DNA from: Marinobacter salinexigens
GTDB taxonomy: Bacteria; Pseudomonadota; Gammaproteobacteria; Pseudomonadales; Oleiphilaceae
Length of the DNA stretch: 64,000 nt
Direction of reading: 5' to 3'
NCBI RefSeq assembly: GCF_008370345.1
Contig: NZ_VTUU01000001.1
Location: 232,139-296,138, forward strand
The position numbers and the translations under genes are program-made. The notes below the pieces were generated by a model that saw only the letters and a list, made by a program, of their open reading frames with translations, was not told the DNA's origin and did not search any database. Of this stretch, positions 28,692 to 39,588 are shown piece by piece; position 1 is the first letter of the stretch, and each line of letters starts with the position of its first letter.

Positions 28692-30635
28692 TTGAACGAT
28701 ATGGCAAAAAATCTGGTTCTCTGGCTAATCATAGCCGCCGTGCTTCTGATGGTGTTTCAGAATTTCTCTCCCACCACCAGCGGGCAACAAGTCAATTATT
28801 CCCAATTCGTTGAGATGGTCCAGCAGGGCCAGGTCAGCCGGGTAACCATCGACGGTCTCGAAATTCAGGGCACCCGTGGTGATGGATCCCAGTTCCAGAC
28901 GATCCGTCCCCAGGTGGCGGATAACAAGCTGATGGATGATCTGCTGGCTAATAAAGTGGAAGTAATCGGTAAGGAACCGGAGCGTCAGAGTCTGTGGACC
29001 CAGCTATTGGTTGCCGCCTTCCCGATTCTGATCATTATCGCACTGTTCGTCTTCTTTATGCGCCAGATGCAGGGCGGCGGTGGCGGCAAAGGCCCCATGT
29101 CGTTCGGTAAAAGCAAAGCCCGTCTGATGAGTGAAGACCAGATCAAGACAACCTTTGCCGATGTCGCCGGTGTCGATGAAGCGAAGGAAGATGTCAAAGA
29201 GCTGGTGGATTTTCTGCGTGATCCGAGCAAATTCCAGCGGCTGGGCGGAAGCATTCCCAAGGGTGTGCTGATGGTGGGGCAGCCAGGTACTGGTAAGACC
29301 CTGCTGGCAAAAGCTATTGCCGGTGAAGCGAAGGTGCCATTCTTCTCTATTTCCGGTTCTGACTTTGTCGAAATGTTTGTGGGTGTGGGTGCGTCCCGCG
29401 TTCGCGACATGTTCGAGCAGGCCAAAAAGCAGAGCCCCTGCATTATCTTTATTGATGAGATCGATGCGGTCGGTCGTCATCGTGGAGCTGGTATGGGTGG
29501 CGGTCACGACGAGCGTGAGCAGACACTGAACCAGCTGTTGGTAGAAATGGACGGCTTCGAAGGTAACGAGGGGGTTATCGTCATTGCCGCAACTAACCGA
29601 CCGGATGTTCTTGACCCGGCCCTGTTGCGTCCAGGACGGTTTGACCGCCAGGTTGTGGTCGGTCTTCCGGACATTATTGGCCGAGAGCAGATCCTCAAGG
29701 TTCACATGAAAAAGGTACCGCTGGCGGATGGTGTCGAACCAGCTCTGATCGCGCGTGGTACCCCAGGTTTCTCCGGTGCTGATCTCGCTAACCTGGTGAA
29801 CGAGGCCGCATTGTTTGCTGCTCGTCGCAACCAGCGGCTGGTCTCCATGGAAGAGTTTGAGCTCGCCAAGGACAAGATCATGATGGGCGCTGAGCGTAAG
29901 TCCATGGTGATGAGTGAGAAAGAAAAGCTGAATACTGCTTATCATGAATCCGGTCATGCTATCGTCGGGCGTCTGGTCCCGGAACACGATCCGGTCTATA
30001 AGGTCAGTATTATTCCTCGCGGGCGGGCACTGGGTGTCACCATGTTCCTGCCGGAAGAGGACAAATACAGCCACAGCAAGCGCTACCTCGACAGCTCCAT
30101 CTGTAGCCTGTTTGGAGGGCGTATTGCTGAAGAGCTTACGCTTGGTTTCGAAGGTGTGACGACGGGAGCCTCCAATGATATCGAGCGGGCAACCAGCCTG
30201 GCCCGGAATATGGTGACTCGCTGGGGGCTGTCCGAAAAGCTGGGGCCGCTGCAGTATGATACGGATAGCGACGAGCCATTCCTTGGACGTTCTGCAGGGC
30301 AGGCCCAGACGGTTTATTCGCCTGAGACAGCTCAGCGCATTGACGAGGAAGTGCGGAATATCATCGATACCTGCTATGAAAAGGCCAGGCAGATTCTGAT
30401 CGATAACCGCGACAAGCTGGATCTGATGGCGGATGCGTTGATGAAGTATGAAACCATCGACCGCTTCCAGATTGATGACATTATGGAGGGCCGGGTGCCT
30501 CGTCCGCCGAAAGGTTGGGGTGACAGTGGTCCTTCTGGTGGCGTGAAGGCCGATGATGCTGAAGCCGCACCAGAGCCCAAGAGTTCGGACGATGGGCGTC
30601 AGCCGGGCGTTGGTCGTCCTGCCGGGGAGCACTAA
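28692..30635 (+). CDS. ftsH: ATP-dependent membrane zinc protease FtsH
   Basis: A 647-residue inner-membrane AAA protease that degrades membrane proteins and regulators such as sigma-32 and LpxC. Two N-terminal helices flank a small periplasmic domain (about residues 30-105). The AAA module has Walker A GQPGTGKT (about 198) and the second-region homology; the zinc site HESGH lies near 420. The tail is Pro/Gly/Glu-rich. Position of AGGTGAT favours the TTG at 28692, but ATG at 28701 (MAKNLVLW) is the alternative. A terminator follows within 65 bp. Confidence 0.97.
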   Translation: MNDMAKNLVLWLIIAAVLLMVFQNFSPTTSGQQVNYSQFVEMVQQGQVSRVTIDGLEIQGTRGDGSQFQTIRPQVADNKLMDDLLANKVEVIGKEPERQSLWTQLLVAAFPILIIIALFVFFMRQMQGGGGGKGPMSFGKSKARLMSEDQIKTTFADVAGVDEAKEDVKELVDFLRDPSKFQRLGGSIPKGVLMVGQPGTGKTLLAKAIAGEAKVPFFSISGSDFVEMFVGVGASRVRDMFEQAKKQSPCIIFIDEIDAVGRHRGAGMGGGHDEREQTLNQLLVEMDGFEGNEGVIVIAATNRPDVLDPALLRPGRFDRQVVVGLPDIIGREQILKVHMKKVPLADGVEPALIARGTPGFSGADLANLVNEAALFAARRNQRLVSMEEFELAKDKIMMGAERKSMVMSEKEKLNTAYHESGHAIVGRLVPEHDPVYKVSIIPRGRALGVTMFLPEEDKYSHSKRYLDSSICSLFGGRIAEELTLGFEGVTTGASNDIERATSLARNMVTRWGLSEKLGPLQYDTDSDEPFLGRSAGQAQTVYSPETAQRIDEEVRNIIDTCYEKARQILIDNRDKLDLMADALMKYETIDRFQIDDIMEGRVPRPPKGWGDSGPSGGVKADDAEAAPEPKSSDDGRQPGVGRPAGEH

Positions 30636-30666
30636 GCGCTCCCGCTATTAAGGCTGTTTGAATATG

Positions 30667-30700
30667 ACGCCGCCCGTGTACCGGGCGGCGTTTGTTTTTG
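30667..30700 (+). terminator. ftsH terminator
   Basis: Ten-bp GC-rich stem (ACGCCGCCCG/CGGGCGGCGT, loop of 5 nt) followed by TTTGTTTTTG, 32 bp after the ftsH stop. Confidence 0.82.
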
Positions 30701-30717
30701 TTGCTGGAAGGTTTGCT

Positions 30718-31548
30718 ATGGAAATGAATTTTGCCGGGCGGGTCCTTGATATGTCCCGCTGTCATGTTATGGGGATCCTGAATGTCACACCGGATTCCTT
30801 TTCCGATGGTGGGCGTTTTAATCGCCCTGACCTCGCGCTGAAGCGAGCGGCAGAAATGGTTTCCGAAGGTGCGGTTTTTATTGATGTGGGTGGTGAGTCG
30901 ACGCGGCCCGGTGCGGCAACTGTATCTGCGCAGGAAGAGCTTGATCGGGTGTGTCCGGTGGTGGAGGCTATCACTCGAGAACTGGATGTGGTGGTGTCAG
31001 TGGATACCAGTGCACCTGAAGTGATGGCTGAAACAGCTCGTCTTGGTGCGGGGCTGATTAATGACGTGCGCGCGCTTCAGAGAACTGGTGCGCCAGAGGC
31101 GGCAGCCGCAGCAGGTATTCCGGTTTGCATAATGCATATCCAGGGTGAACCCGACACCATGCAGGATCGCCCCGAGTATCGGAATGTTCGTCGGGAAGTC
31201 AGTGGTTTTCTCACCGAGAGGATGCGTGTGGCGGAGTTGGCGGGCGTCAAGCCCGAAAACATCGTGTTGGATCCCGGTTTTGGCTTTGGTAAAACGGTCG
31301 ACCATAATCTGCAGTTACTGGCAGCATTGGAGCAGTTCCATATCCTCGGCCATCCACTGCTCGTGGGTGTTTCCAGGAAGTCCATGCTGGGTGCGATAAC
31401 CGGCCGGGATGTTGAGGAACGGTTGCCTGCCAGCCTTGCGGTCGCGACAATATCGGCAATGAAAGGGACGAGCATCATTCGGGTGCATGATGTCCGCGAA
31501 ACAGTGGATGCTGTCAAGGTAGTGACGGCGATGAAGGAGGCAGGTTGA
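30718..31548 (+). CDS. folP: Dihydropteroate synthase FolP
   Basis: A 276-residue TIM-barrel enzyme of folate synthesis that joins p-aminobenzoate to the pterin diphosphate; it is the sulfonamide target. Signatures are [17 protein letters not shown] near the start, [11 protein letters not shown], and [10 protein letters not shown] in the middle. The ATG at 30718 has GGAAGG at good spacing; in-frame codons upstream lie inside the ftsH terminator hairpin and are unlikely. It overlaps glmM by one base (TGATG). Confidence 0.96.
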   Translation: MEMNFAGRVLDMSRCHVMGILNVTPDSFSDGGRFNRPDLALKRAAEMVSEGAVFIDVGGESTRPGAATVSAQEELDRVCPVVEAITRELDVVVSVDTSAPEVMAETARLGAGLINDVRALQRTGAPEAAAAAGIPVCIMHIQGEPDTMQDRPEYRNVRREVSGFLTERMRVAELAGVKPENIVLDPGFGFGKTVDHNLQLLAALEQFHILGHPLLVGVSRKSMLGAITGRDVEERLPASLAVATISAMKGTSIIRVHDVRETVDAVKVVTAMKEAG

Positions 31549-32891
31549 TGGCCGATAGAAAGTACTTTGGCACGGATGGTATTCGTGGCCGCGTTGGTGA
31601 GTTTCCTATTACGCCGGAGTTTATGCTCCACCTCGGATGGGCTGCCGGACAGGCATTCAAGCGAGAGGGGCAGCGAAACAGTGTGCTGATCGGTAAGGAT
31701 ACCCGCCTGTCAGGCTATATGTTTGAGTCTGCTCTCGAGGCGGGGCTTTCAGCGGCGGGGGTGGATGTGAAGCTGCTCGGGCCTATGCCAACGCCAGCCA
31801 TAGCCTACCTGACCCGAACGTTTCGTGCGTCTGCCGGTATCGTGATCAGTGCCTCCCACAACCCACATCACGACAATGGCATAAAATTTTTCTCGGCCAA
31901 CGGTACCAAACTCGACGATGAACTGGAGGCGGAGATTGAGTATTGGCTGGAGCAGCCAATTCAGGTCTGCGACTCGTCTGAACTCGGCAAGGCGTCGCGA
32001 ATTGACGATGCGCCGGGGCGTTATGTGGAATTCTGTAAAAGTACTGTGCCCAACGAGTTCTCCATGGAGGGCATGAATATCGTGTTGGATTGTGCTCATG
32101 GCGCAACCTATCACGTGGCGCCGAAAGTGTTCCGGGAGTTGGGCGCCAGGGTGACGGTTATTGGTAACGAGCCTGACGGGTTGAACATCAACCTGAATGT
32201 TGGGTCTACCCATCTCGATGCGCTTCGGCAAGCCGTGGTGGCCAAGGGGGCTGACCTGGGGATCGCTTTTGACGGTGATGGTGACCGGGTTCTGATGGTC
32301 GATCGCGATGGCACGGAAGTCGATGGGGATGAGTTGCTCTACGTGATTGCTTCCCAGCGCTTTGAGGAGGGGCGGCTTAAAGGTGGTGTCGTCGGGACTC
32401 TGATGACGAACCTCGGTGTGGAGTTGGCCCTGAAGGGGTTGGGTATTGAGTTTGAGCGAGCAAAGGTCGGGGACCGCTATGTTATGGAGCGCCTGCTGGC
32501 TCACAATTGGGTACTTGGTGGCGAGGGGTCTGGTCATATGGTGATCAGAGACTGCACGACTACGGGGGATGGCATTGTTTCGGCTCTTCAGGTTTTGCTG
32601 GCTGTTTGTAAGTCTGGTCGAACTTTGGCAGAGCTGCGTGCGGGTATGAGCAAGCTGCCCCAGACAATGATCAATGTGAGGGTCGCCGAGCGCTTTGATC
32701 CACTGGGCCGGGACGATATTGTGGCCGCCGTCCGCAAAGCGGAAGCAGAGTTGGGGGAAGCAGGCCGCGTGCTGTTGAGGGCGTCGGGCACTGAGCCGTT
32801 GATCCGGGTAATGACGGAAGGTCGGAATGCCGGGGATATCTCGCGGATCGCGAAAGAACTTGCCGCTGTGGTGGAAAATTCGCTTTCCTGA
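31548..32891 (+). CDS. glmM: Phosphoglucosamine mutase GlmM
   Basis: A 447-residue enzyme that interconverts glucosamine-6-phosphate and glucosamine-1-phosphate, needed for peptidoglycan and lipopolysaccharide. The catalytic phosphoserine lies in [19 protein letters not shown], the metal loop in [14 protein letters not shown], the sugar loop in GGEGSGH, and the C-terminal phosphate site in [20 protein letters not shown] precedes the ATG at 31548. It is coupled to folP as in E. coli. Confidence 0.97.
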   Translation: MADRKYFGTDGIRGRVGEFPITPEFMLHLGWAAGQAFKREGQRNSVLIGKDTRLSGYMFESALEAGLSAAGVDVKLLGPMPTPAIAYLTRTFRASAGIVISASHNPHHDNGIKFFSANGTKLDDELEAEIEYWLEQPIQVCDSSELGKASRIDDAPGRYVEFCKSTVPNEFSMEGMNIVLDCAHGATYHVAPKVFRELGARVTVIGNEPDGLNINLNVGSTHLDALRQAVVAKGADLGIAFDGDGDRVLMVDRDGTEVDGDELLYVIASQRFEEGRLKGGVVGTLMTNLGVELALKGLGIEFERAKVGDRYVMERLLAHNWVLGGEGSGHMVIRDCTTTGDGIVSALQVLLAVCKSGRTLAELRAGMSKLPQTMINVRVAERFDPLGRDDIVAAVRKAEAELGEAGRVLLRASGTEPLIRVMTEGRNAGDISRIAKELAAVVENSLS

Positions 32892-32966
32892 TTTTATGTT
32901 TTGGGGCGGTTGTCTGACGGAGGGTAGTCCTGTATAGTTCGCCCTCCCTTACATTCGGGAACTGTT

Positions 32967-33725
32967 ATGCGCCGTAAGATTGTAGCCGGAAACTGGAAGA
33001 TGAACGGGTCGAAAGACCTGGTAGAAAAGCTGGTTGGCTATATCCGGGCTGAGGTTGAATCGCTTGATAATGGTGTGGAGGTTGTTATTATTCCTCCCGC
33101 AATTTATGTCGGCGATGTGGTGGTGCAAGCCGCTGGTGCTTTGGCCGTGGGTGTCCAGAATGTAAGTCGCTTGCAGTCTGGTGCTTATACCGGAGAGATT
33201 TCTTCCGGTATGGTCGCGGATTTCGGGTGCAAGTATGCCCTTGTTGGCCACTCCGAGCGCCGCCAGTTGTTTGGTGAAAGCGACGCGGATGTTGCGGAGA
33301 AAGTGGCGCGCCTGCTGGCAGATGATTTGAATGCGATTGTCTGTGTTGGTGAGACGCTGGATGAGCGCGAGGCCGGTAATGCTGAGGCCGTAGTTGCCCG
33401 GCAGGTCGAGGATGGCCTTGCGAGGGTTGCCGGTGATCAGTGGGGGCGTGTTGTTGTTGCTTATGAGCCTGTCTGGGCCATTGGTACTGGTAAAACCGCG
33501 ACTGCCGAAGATGCCCAGTCCATGCATGCATCAATACGAAAGGTGCTTGCCGGGATAGGGGCGCCGTCTGAAGACGTTTCAGTACTTTACGGCGGCAGTG
33601 TAAAAGCGGATAATGCAGCCGCTCTTTTTGCCGAGCCGGATATTGACGGTGGTTTGATCGGCGGAGCGTCGCTGGTGGCAGAAGATTTTGTAAGCATTTG
33701 TCGGGCAGTTCCGGCAAGTCGCTAA
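32967..33725 (+). CDS. tpiA: Triosephosphate isomerase
   Basis: A 252-residue TIM-barrel enzyme linking dihydroxyacetone phosphate and glyceraldehyde-3-phosphate. The catalytic residues are in place: Lys in GNWKMNG at the start, His in VGHSERRQ near residue 95 and Glu in AYEPVWAIGTGKTA near 170, which also starts the mobile loop; the phosphate loop LYGGSVK follows. The glmM-tpiA-secG order is common in Pseudomonas relatives. Confidence 0.97.
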   Translation: MRRKIVAGNWKMNGSKDLVEKLVGYIRAEVESLDNGVEVVIIPPAIYVGDVVVQAAGALAVGVQNVSRLQSGAYTGEISSGMVADFGCKYALVGHSERRQLFGESDADVAEKVARLLADDLNAIVCVGETLDEREAGNAEAVVARQVEDGLARVAGDQWGRVVVAYEPVWAIGTGKTATAEDAQSMHASIRKVLAGIGAPSEDVSVLYGGSVKADNAAALFAEPDIDGGLIGGASLVAEDFVSICRAVPASR

Positions 33726-33748
33726 AGTTAAGGTTCGCGAGAGTCGAT

Positions 33749-34129
33749 ATGGATTGGATGGAAACACTGGTAGTCGTAGTGCACGTGGTTATCGCGGTGG
33801 CACTGGTGGGTCTGGTCCTGATTCAGCAGGGCAAGGGCGCTGATGCTGGTGCTGCGTTTGGTGGCGGAGCATCCCAGACGGTTTTTGGTAGTCAGGGTAG
33901 CGGCAGCTTTATGACCCGTTTTACGACTATTCTTGCGATCGTATTTTTTGTAACAAGTTTTTCGCTGGCGGTGTTTGCCAAGCAGCGCGCCGAAGTGGCA
34001 GGTGAAGCTGGGATTCCTGTAGTCCAGGAGTCCAGTGAAGTGTCTGCCCCGGCCGAGTCTGCTGCAGACCAGGCGGCTCAGCCAGCTGAAGCCGAGGGCG
34101 GGGAGTCTGGTCTCCCTGAACTCGAGTAA
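33749..34129 (+). CDS. secG: Protein translocase subunit SecG
   Basis: A 126-residue small subunit of the SecYEG channel. Two membrane helices (about residues 4-25 and 52-74) are joined by the conserved QQGKGADAGAAFGGGASQTVFGS loop. The C-terminal 45 residues are Ala/Glu/Pro-rich, a usual feature in this group. I chose the ATG at 33749; the longer frame overlaps tpiA. It ends eight bases before the tRNA-Leu gene, and secG followed by tRNA-Leu is a conserved order. Confidence 0.93.
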   Translation: MDWMETLVVVVHVVIAVALVGLVLIQQGKGADAGAAFGGGASQTVFGSQGSGSFMTRFTTILAIVFFVTSFSLAVFAKQRAEVAGEAGIPVVQESSEVSAPAESAADQAAQPAEAEGGESGLPELE

Positions 34130-34136
34130 GAATGAT

Positions 34137-34221
34137 GCCCGGGTGGTGAAACTGGTAGACACGCTATCTTGAGGGGGTAGTGGCGAAAGCCGTGCCGGTT
34201 CGAGTCCGGCCCCGGGCACCA
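34137..34221 (+). tRNA. tRNA-Leu (anticodon GAG)
   Basis: An 85-base class II tRNA starting GCCCGGGTGGTGAAACTGGT and ending with an encoded CCA at 34219-34221. The acceptor stem GCCCGGG pairs with CCCGGGC. The anticodon loop CTTGAGG gives anticodon GAG at 34171-34173, reading CUC/CUU codons. A long variable arm and GGTTCGAGTCC T loop fit tRNA-Leu. It probably shares its transcript with secG and has its own terminator. Confidence 0.96.
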
Positions 34222-34231
34222 TATAAGAAGA

Positions 34232-34262
34232 AACGGCTTGGAATTTCCAGGCCGTTTTTTTT
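34232..34262 (+). terminator. Terminator after tRNA-Leu
   Basis: Stem AACGGCTTGGAA/TTCCAGGCCGTT (one G-T pair) followed by an eight-T run, 10 bp after the tRNA. Confidence 0.85.
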
Positions 34263-34271
34263 GGTCAGTCC

Positions 34272-34300
34272 TTGACCAGTTCTGTCGGCGTCTCTATACT
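34272..34300 (+). promoter_or_regulatory. Strong promoter upstream of the rimP-nusA-infB operon
   Basis: TTGACC (34272-34277), an exact 17-bp gap and TATACT (34295-34300). Transcription should start near 34307, making a 230-nt leader for rimP, interrupted by two terminators. Confidence 0.7.
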
Positions 34301-34306
34301 CCGGCG

Positions 34307-34436
34307 GAGATTGGAGCCGGTGGGTGTTTGTCCCCGGGGCTCTGGCAGGCCAGGTGTCTGTCAGCAGGAATGCGGTTCATCGTTTTGCTTCCTGCGAGTT
34401 CTTGCAACAAAGAGCCCCATTTCAAGGGGCTTTTTG
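34307..34436 (+). ncRNA. Candidate small RNA or attenuated leader before rimP
   Basis: From the predicted start to the first terminator there are about 130 nt with no convincing reading frame. It could be a released small RNA, or simply the attenuated leader of rimP-nusA-infB. In E. coli the equivalent operon is subject to NusA feedback at terminators upstream of nusA. The ends are predicted only. Confidence 0.4.
34413..34436 (+). terminator. First leader terminator before rimP
   Basis: Short stem AGCCCC/GGGGCT with a 7-nt loop and T-run at 34431-34435. Confidence 0.7.
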
Positions 34437-34470
34437 ATTAAGGGGCCTGGCATAGAAGGCCCTGGTGCAT

Positions 34471-34499
34471 AAAAAGGGCTGGTCTACAGCCCTTTTTTT
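34471..34499 (+). terminator. Second leader terminator before rimP
   Basis: Stem AAAAAGGGCTG with CAGCCCTTTTT and a run of seven T, 42 bp before rimP. Confidence 0.75.
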
Positions 34500-34540
34500 G
34501 TTTTTGTGGTCGGTAAATCTGAATACGGAGATGGCATAAC

Positions 34541-35002
34541 TTGTCAGCCAAGCTAACACAACTGGAAGATCTCCTTCGGCCGGTGGTTGAAGGCCTGGGG
34601 TACGAGTTTTGGGGGCTGGAGTTCCGCTCTCATTCTCGTAATTCCATGCTGCGTGTCTTTATTGACGATGCTGAAAAGGGCATTTCTATTGAAGACTGCG
34701 AGAAGGTCAGCCGTCAGATAAGCGGCGTGATGGATGTGGAAGATCCAATCCAGACAGAATATACCCTTGAGGTTTCATCTCCGGGGATGGATCGTCCGCT
34801 ATTCCGTCCGGAGCAATACCAGGCGTACGTGGGGCACAAGGTCGAAATCCGTTTGCGAATGGCGTTTGAAGGTCGTCGGAAGTATTCGGGTCTTATCAAA
34901 GGCGTAGAAGGTGATGAAGTAGTGGTTGTTGTGGACGATCACGAATACCTCTTGCCTTTCGACAGTATTGAAAAAGCTCGCATCGTACCGGTGTTTGAGT
35001 AA
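34541..35002 (+). CDS. rimP: Ribosome maturation factor RimP
   Basis: A 153-residue factor for 30S subunit assembly, needed for late steps around S12. Typical parts are [21 protein letters not shown] at the start, [42 protein letters not shown] in the middle and an SH3-like C-terminal half. The start codon is TTG with GGAG about 9 bp upstream. It opens the rimP-nusA-infB-rbfA-truB-rpsO-pnp series. Confidence 0.95.
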   Translation: MSAKLTQLEDLLRPVVEGLGYEFWGLEFRSHSRNSMLRVFIDDAEKGISIEDCEKVSRQISGVMDVEDPIQTEYTLEVSSPGMDRPLFRPEQYQAYVGHKVEIRLRMAFEGRRKYSGLIKGVEGDEVVVVVDDHEYLLPFDSIEKARIVPVFE

Positions 35003-35059
35003 AGCCGTATTGAACAAATCAGTGGACGTACCGTTTATTTTTAAGGGCAGGGCAATCCA

Positions 35060-36553
35060 ATGAGTAAAGAGATCTTGCTGGTGGTTGAATCCGTCTCGAA
35101 CGAGAAAGGTGTCGAGAAGGATGTCATTTTTGAGGCGATCGAGCTTGCGCTCGCCACTGCCGCCAAGAAACGCTATGAGGATGAAGAGGCAGACATCCGG
35201 GTTGCCATCAACCGTCGGACCGGTGAATACGATACGTTCCGCCGCTGGTTGGTTGTTGATAACGATGCCGTTCCGGCCCTCGGTACTGAGCTGACGCTTC
35301 AGGAAGCTGAAGAAATCAGTCCGGATCTCAAGCCAGGCGACATGCATGAAGAGCAGATTGAATCTGTGGCATTCGGCCGTATTGGTGCTCAGGCTGCCAA
35401 GCAGATTATCTTCCAGAAAGTCCGCGAAGCTGAACGTACCAAGATCGTGGACAGCTACCGTGATCGCGTTGGTGAGCTGGTTTCCGGTACCGTCAAAAAA
35501 GTCACCCGCGACAATGTGATTGTGGATCTTGGGGCTAACGCGGAAGCACTGCTGCCACGCGAAAACCTGATCCCGCGGGAAACCTTCCGCATGGGAGACC
35601 GGGTTCGGTCTCTGCTACTGGAAATTCGCACCGACCATCGCGGTCCTCAGCTGATTCTGAGCCGTACAGCACCTCAGATGCTGATCGAACTGTTCCGTAT
35701 CGAAGTGCCGGAAATTGCGGAGGAGCTGATCGAAATCCGTGGTGCTGCACGGGATCCGGGTTCACGCGCCAAAATTGCGGTCAAGACCAATGACCGTCGT
35801 ATCGATCCGGTTGGTGCCTGTGTCGGTATGCGAGGTTCGCGGGTTCAGGCAGTGTCTAACGAGCTTGGCGGCGAACGCGTTGATATCGTGCTGTGGGACG
35901 ATAACCCTGCTCAACTGGTCATCAATGCCATGGCGCCGGCGGAAGTTGCATCCATTGTGATGGATGAAGATCGCAACACCATGGATGTAGCGGTGGCGGA
36001 AGATAATCTGGCGCAGGCGATTGGCCGTAACGGTCAGAACGTCCGTTTGGCCACAGAATTGACTGGCTGGACCCTGAACGTGATGACCGAAGAAGAAGCC
36101 GGTGAGCGTCAGGAACAGGAATTCAGCCGCCTGGTAGACCACTTCACAGCGAATCTCGATGTGGATGAGGAGTTTGCCGGTGTGCTCATCGAAGAAGGTT
36201 TTACCTCACTGGAAGAGGTTGCCTATGTACCGATGGAAGAAATGCTCGCTATTGAAGGCTTCGATGAAGAAACCGTCAGCGAGCTTCGTCGTCGTGCCAA
36301 AGATGTGCTTCTGAATCAGGCTCTGGCCAGTGAGGAAGCGCTTGAAGGTGCAGAACCGGCAGAAGATCTCCTGGGTATGGATGGTATGGACCGCGGCCTG
36401 GCATTCAAACTGGCCGGTATGGGTGTTCGTACAATGGAAGATCTGGCAGAGCAGTCAGTAGATGACTTGCTTGAAATTGAAGGTATGGATGAAGAGCGTG
36501 CTGGTCAGCTGATTATGACTGCACGTGCCCCCTGGTTTGAAGACCAGGCGTAA
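35060..36553 (+). CDS. nusA: Transcription elongation/termination factor NusA
   Basis: A 497-residue RNA-polymerase-binding protein. In order: N-terminal polymerase-binding domain (1-130), S1 domain (about 135-200, with [17 protein letters not shown]), two KH domains (about 200-345, with [19 protein letters not shown] and [12 protein letters not shown]), and two acidic C-terminal repeats (about 365-425 and 440-495) that bind alpha subunit or lambda N in E. coli. It may feed back on the terminators before rimP. Confidence 0.98.
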   Translation: MSKEILLVVESVSNEKGVEKDVIFEAIELALATAAKKRYEDEEADIRVAINRRTGEYDTFRRWLVVDNDAVPALGTELTLQEAEEISPDLKPGDMHEEQIESVAFGRIGAQAAKQIIFQKVREAERTKIVDSYRDRVGELVSGTVKKVTRDNVIVDLGANAEALLPRENLIPRETFRMGDRVRSLLLEIRTDHRGPQLILSRTAPQMLIELFRIEVPEIAEELIEIRGAARDPGSRAKIAVKTNDRRIDPVGACVGMRGSRVQAVSNELGGERVDIVLWDDNPAQLVINAMAPAEVASIVMDEDRNTMDVAVAEDNLAQAIGRNGQNVRLATELTGWTLNVMTEEEAGERQEQEFSRLVDHFTANLDVDEEFAGVLIEEGFTSLEEVAYVPMEEMLAIEGFDEETVSELRRRAKDVLLNQALASEEALEGAEPAEDLLGMDGMDRGLAFKLAGMGVRTMEDLAEQSVDDLLEIEGMDEERAGQLIMTARAPWFEDQA

Positions 36554-36571
36554 TTCGGGAGGAGGACCAGT

Positions 36572-39157
36572 ATGGCGGAAGTAACGGTAAAACAACTGGC
36601 CGAGGATGTAGGCGCTCCCGTGGATCGTTTGCTGAAGCAGATCGTGGAAGCGGGCCTGTCGGCTCGCTCTGCGGATGACTCTGTGTCCAGCGATGAGAAG
36701 CAGCAGTTGCTGGCCTATTTGAGAAAAACTCATGGTGAGGCGGAATCAGAACCCCGCAAGATCACCCTGAAGCGTAAAACCACCACCACCCTGAAGGCCG
36801 GTAAAGCCAAGACGGTCAATGTTGAGGTTCGCAAGCGTCGCACTTACGTCAAGCGCGCTGAGTTGCAGCCTGAGCCGGAAGAAGCAAAGCCTGAGGAAGT
36901 GGTAGAAGAGTCGGTAGTGGCGGAAACACCGGTTGAGGAAACTCCGGTTGTAGAAGCGACTGCTGCGGAAGTCGAAGCGCAGGCGCCGGCTGAACCGGAA
37001 GTTGCTGAGGAAGCTCCTAAAGCTGAAGAAGCGAAGCCGGAAGAGTCTGAGGTCGCTGCAGCGGCTGAAGAAGTCGCAGAGCCCGAAACGGTTACAGAGC
37101 CTGAGCCGCAGCCGGAAGACGTGCCTGTTCCTCCGCCTGAAATGGATGGTAAGGACCGCAAGGCCACCAAGAAGAAAAAAGAGAAGGGTCGTGAACGCGG
37201 CGATGAGGAAGAAGGCAAGCCCAAGAAAAAGCAGGCTGGCCATCGTGGTCCTCGCAGCCGTCCGGTTGAAGAGCCTGTCGTCCTGTCTGAGGACGATGAA
37301 GAGTCAGCGCCGCGTAAATCGCTGCGTATGAAAAAGAAACCGAAAGAGAAGCGTCACGGCTTCGAGAGGCCGACCAAACCAATGGTCAGAGAAGTAGAGA
37401 TTCCCGAAACAATTACTGTTGGCGACCTTGCCCAACGCATGGCCGTCAAGGCTGCTGATGTCATCAAGACCCTTATGGGTATGGGTGTTATGGCAACCAT
37501 CAATCAGGCACTGGATCAGGAAACCGCTGTTCTGGTGACTGAAGAGCTGGGTCATACAGTCAAGCTGGTCAGCGACGATGCCTTCGAAGAAGAAGTGCTG
37601 AGTGAAATCAGTGAAGGCGCAGAAGGTAAAGAGAAGAGCAAGCGGGCGCCGGTTGTCAGTGTGATGGGTCACGTTGACCACGGTAAAACGTCGCTGCTCG
37701 ACTACATTCGTCGTACCAAGGTTGCTGCCGGTGAGTCCGGTGGTATTACCCAGCACATCGGTGCGTATCACGTAGAAACCGATCACGGCATGGTGTCCTT
37801 CCTGGATACTCCGGGTCACGCAGCCTTTACGGCGATGCGTGCCCGCGGTGCACAGTGTACCGATATCGTAATCCTGGTCGTGGCAGCCGATGACGGTGTT
37901 ATGCCTCAGACCAAGGAAGCGGTCGATCACGCCCGTTCTGCCGGTGTTCCTGTTGTGGTGGCCATCAACAAGATGGATAAGGAAGAAGCTGATCCTGACC
38001 GCATCAAGAATGAACTGGCGGCACTGGAAGTGATTCCGGAAGACTGGGGTGGTGATACTCAGTTCATCCCGGTGTCTGCTCATACCGGTATGGGTATCGA
38101 CGACTTGCTTGAAGCGGTTCTGCTGCAGGCTGAAATGCTTGAGCTGGAAGCTTCCCCGGATGCGCCCGCCAAAGGTGTTGTTGTTGAGTCCAGTCTGGAG
38201 CGTGGCCGTGGTTCCGTCGCGACGGTTCTGGTTCAGAACGGTACCTTGCGCCAGGGCGACATGGTCGTTGCCGGTTCCTTCTTCGGTAAGGTTCGTGCGA
38301 TGACCGATGAAGCGGGTAAACAGGTCAAGACCGCCGGGCCTTCCATCCCGGTTGAGATTCTTGGTCTGAATGGTACCCCGGATGCCGGTGATGAGTTCTT
38401 TGCGGTGGCTGATGAGAAGAAGGCCAAAGAGCTGGCTGAATTCCGTCAGACCCGTGAACGTGAACAGCGTCTCCAGCGTCAGCAGGCTGCCAAGCTTGAG
38501 AACATGTTTGAAAACATGGGTAAGGATGAGGTTAAAACCCTCAATGTTATCCTCAAAACCGATGTTCGTGGCTCGCTGGAAGCGATCACCAAAGCCCTGC
38601 TTGACCTGGGTAACGATGAAGTTCAGGTGAAGATCGTATCTTCTGGCGTTGGTGGGATTGCCGAGACAGATGTCAGCCTGGCAGCTGCGACCAATGCGGT
38701 TATTTTCGGCTTCAACGTCCGTGCAGATACCTCTGCCAAGCGCTTGGTAGAGCAGGAAGGTCTGGATCTGCGCTACTACAGCATCATCTACAACCTGATT
38801 GATGATGTGAAAGCGGCGCTGACGGGCATGCTGGCACCGGAATTCCGCGAAGACATCGTGGGTATTGCCGAGGTGAGGGATACCTTCCGTTCGCCGAAGT
38901 TCGGTCAGGTTGCTGGCTGTATGGTGATCGAAGGTACGGTGTTCCGTAACAAGCCGATTCGCGTTCTGCGGGATAACGTGGTGATCTTTGAAGGCGAACT
39001 GGAGTCTCTCCGTCGCTTCAAGGATGACGTTCCTGAAGTTCGTAACGGCATGGAATGTGGTATCGGTGTTAAGGGCTATGACGTTAAGGTCGGTGACCAG
39101 ATCGAGGTGTTTGATCGCGTCAAGGTCGAGCGTAAGCTCGAGTCCACGGGGGCCTGA
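36572..39157 (+). CDS. infB: Translation initiation factor IF-2
   Basis: An 861-residue GTPase that places initiator tRNA on the 30S subunit. The first 55 residues form the IF2_N fold; residues about 60-290 are low-complexity, rich in Glu, Ala, Pro and Lys; the GTPase core starts near 365 with [17 protein letters not shown] and NKMD; two beta-barrels and a helix-linked tRNA-binding domain complete it. It ends overlapping rbfA by one base (TGATG). Additional in-frame starts that would give shorter isoforms are possible, but I cannot identify one with confidence. Confidence 0.98.
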   Translation: MAEVTVKQLAEDVGAPVDRLLKQIVEAGLSARSADDSVSSDEKQQLLAYLRKTHGEAESEPRKITLKRKTTTTLKAGKAKTVNVEVRKRRTYVKRAELQPEPEEAKPEEVVEESVVAETPVEETPVVEATAAEVEAQAPAEPEVAEEAPKAEEAKPEESEVAAAAEEVAEPETVTEPEPQPEDVPVPPPEMDGKDRKATKKKKEKGRERGDEEEGKPKKKQAGHRGPRSRPVEEPVVLSEDDEESAPRKSLRMKKKPKEKRHGFERPTKPMVREVEIPETITVGDLAQRMAVKAADVIKTLMGMGVMATINQALDQETAVLVTEELGHTVKLVSDDAFEEEVLSEISEGAEGKEKSKRAPVVSVMGHVDHGKTSLLDYIRRTKVAAGESGGITQHIGAYHVETDHGMVSFLDTPGHAAFTAMRARGAQCTDIVILVVAADDGVMPQTKEAVDHARSAGVPVVVAINKMDKEEADPDRIKNELAALEVIPEDWGGDTQFIPVSAHTGMGIDDLLEAVLLQAEMLELEASPDAPAKGVVVESSLERGRGSVATVLVQNGTLRQGDMVVAGSFFGKVRAMTDEAGKQVKTAGPSIPVEILGLNGTPDAGDEFFAVADEKKAKELAEFRQTREREQRLQRQQAAKLENMFENMGKDEVKTLNVILKTDVRGSLEAITKALLDLGNDEVQVKIVSSGVGGIAETDVSLAAATNAVIFGFNVRADTSAKRLVEQEGLDLRYYSIIYNLIDDVKAALTGMLAPEFREDIVGIAEVRDTFRSPKFGQVAGCMVIEGTVFRNKPIRVLRDNVVIFEGELESLRRFKDDVPEVRNGMECGIGVKGYDVKVGDQIEVFDRVKVERKLESTGA

Positions 39158-39588
39158 TGTCGAGAGAGTTCAGTCGTATCGATCGCATTGGCGATCAGAT
39201 GCAGCGGGAACTGGCCCAGCTGATTCAGCGTGAGGTTAAAGACCCGCGCGTTGGCATGGTCACGGTTAATGCCGTCAAGGTAAGCCGTGACCTGGGCTAC
39301 GCGGACGTCTATGTCTCGCTGCTGTCCACGGAAGAGCTCACCGAGGCGTCTCCGGAGGTCAAAGACTCCCTGGCAGTCCTGAACAAGGCGTCGGGGTTCC
39401 TCCGGGGGCAAGTCGGTCGAGCGATGAAGTTGCGGGTTGTTCCGCACCTTCGTTTCCACTTCGACACCCTCCAGGGCTACAGTCGTCACATGGACAGTCT
39501 GATCAAGCAGGCGGTTGGCGATAAGCCGGCAGTACCCAGAGATGACAATGAAGATCCGGTATCTGGCAACCCGGAGCGTGACGCTTGA
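39157..39588 (+). CDS. rbfA: Ribosome-binding factor RbfA
   Basis: A 143-residue cold-shock-type assembly factor for the 30S subunit. It has the KH-like fold with [49 protein letters not shown] and [12 protein letters not shown]. The start overlaps the infB stop and the end overlaps truB by four bases, so translation of all three is probably coupled. Confidence 0.95.
   Translation: MSREFSRIDRIGDQMQRELAQLIQREVKDPRVGMVTVNAVKVSRDLGYADVYVSLLSTEELTEASPEVKDSLAVLNKASGFLRGQVGRAMKLRVVPHLRFHFDTLQGYSRHMDSLIKQAVGDKPAVPRDDNEDPVSGNPERDA

Noticed and set aside
29004..30632. A 542-codon open frame opposite ftsH
   Set aside because: Same cause; ftsH is unmistakable on the + strand and the antisense frame has no start signals.
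34238..34472. Small open frames between tRNA-Leu and rimP
   Set aside because: They run through the tRNA terminator or the promoter and hairpins, lack ribosome sites and have cysteine/glycine-rich chance composition.
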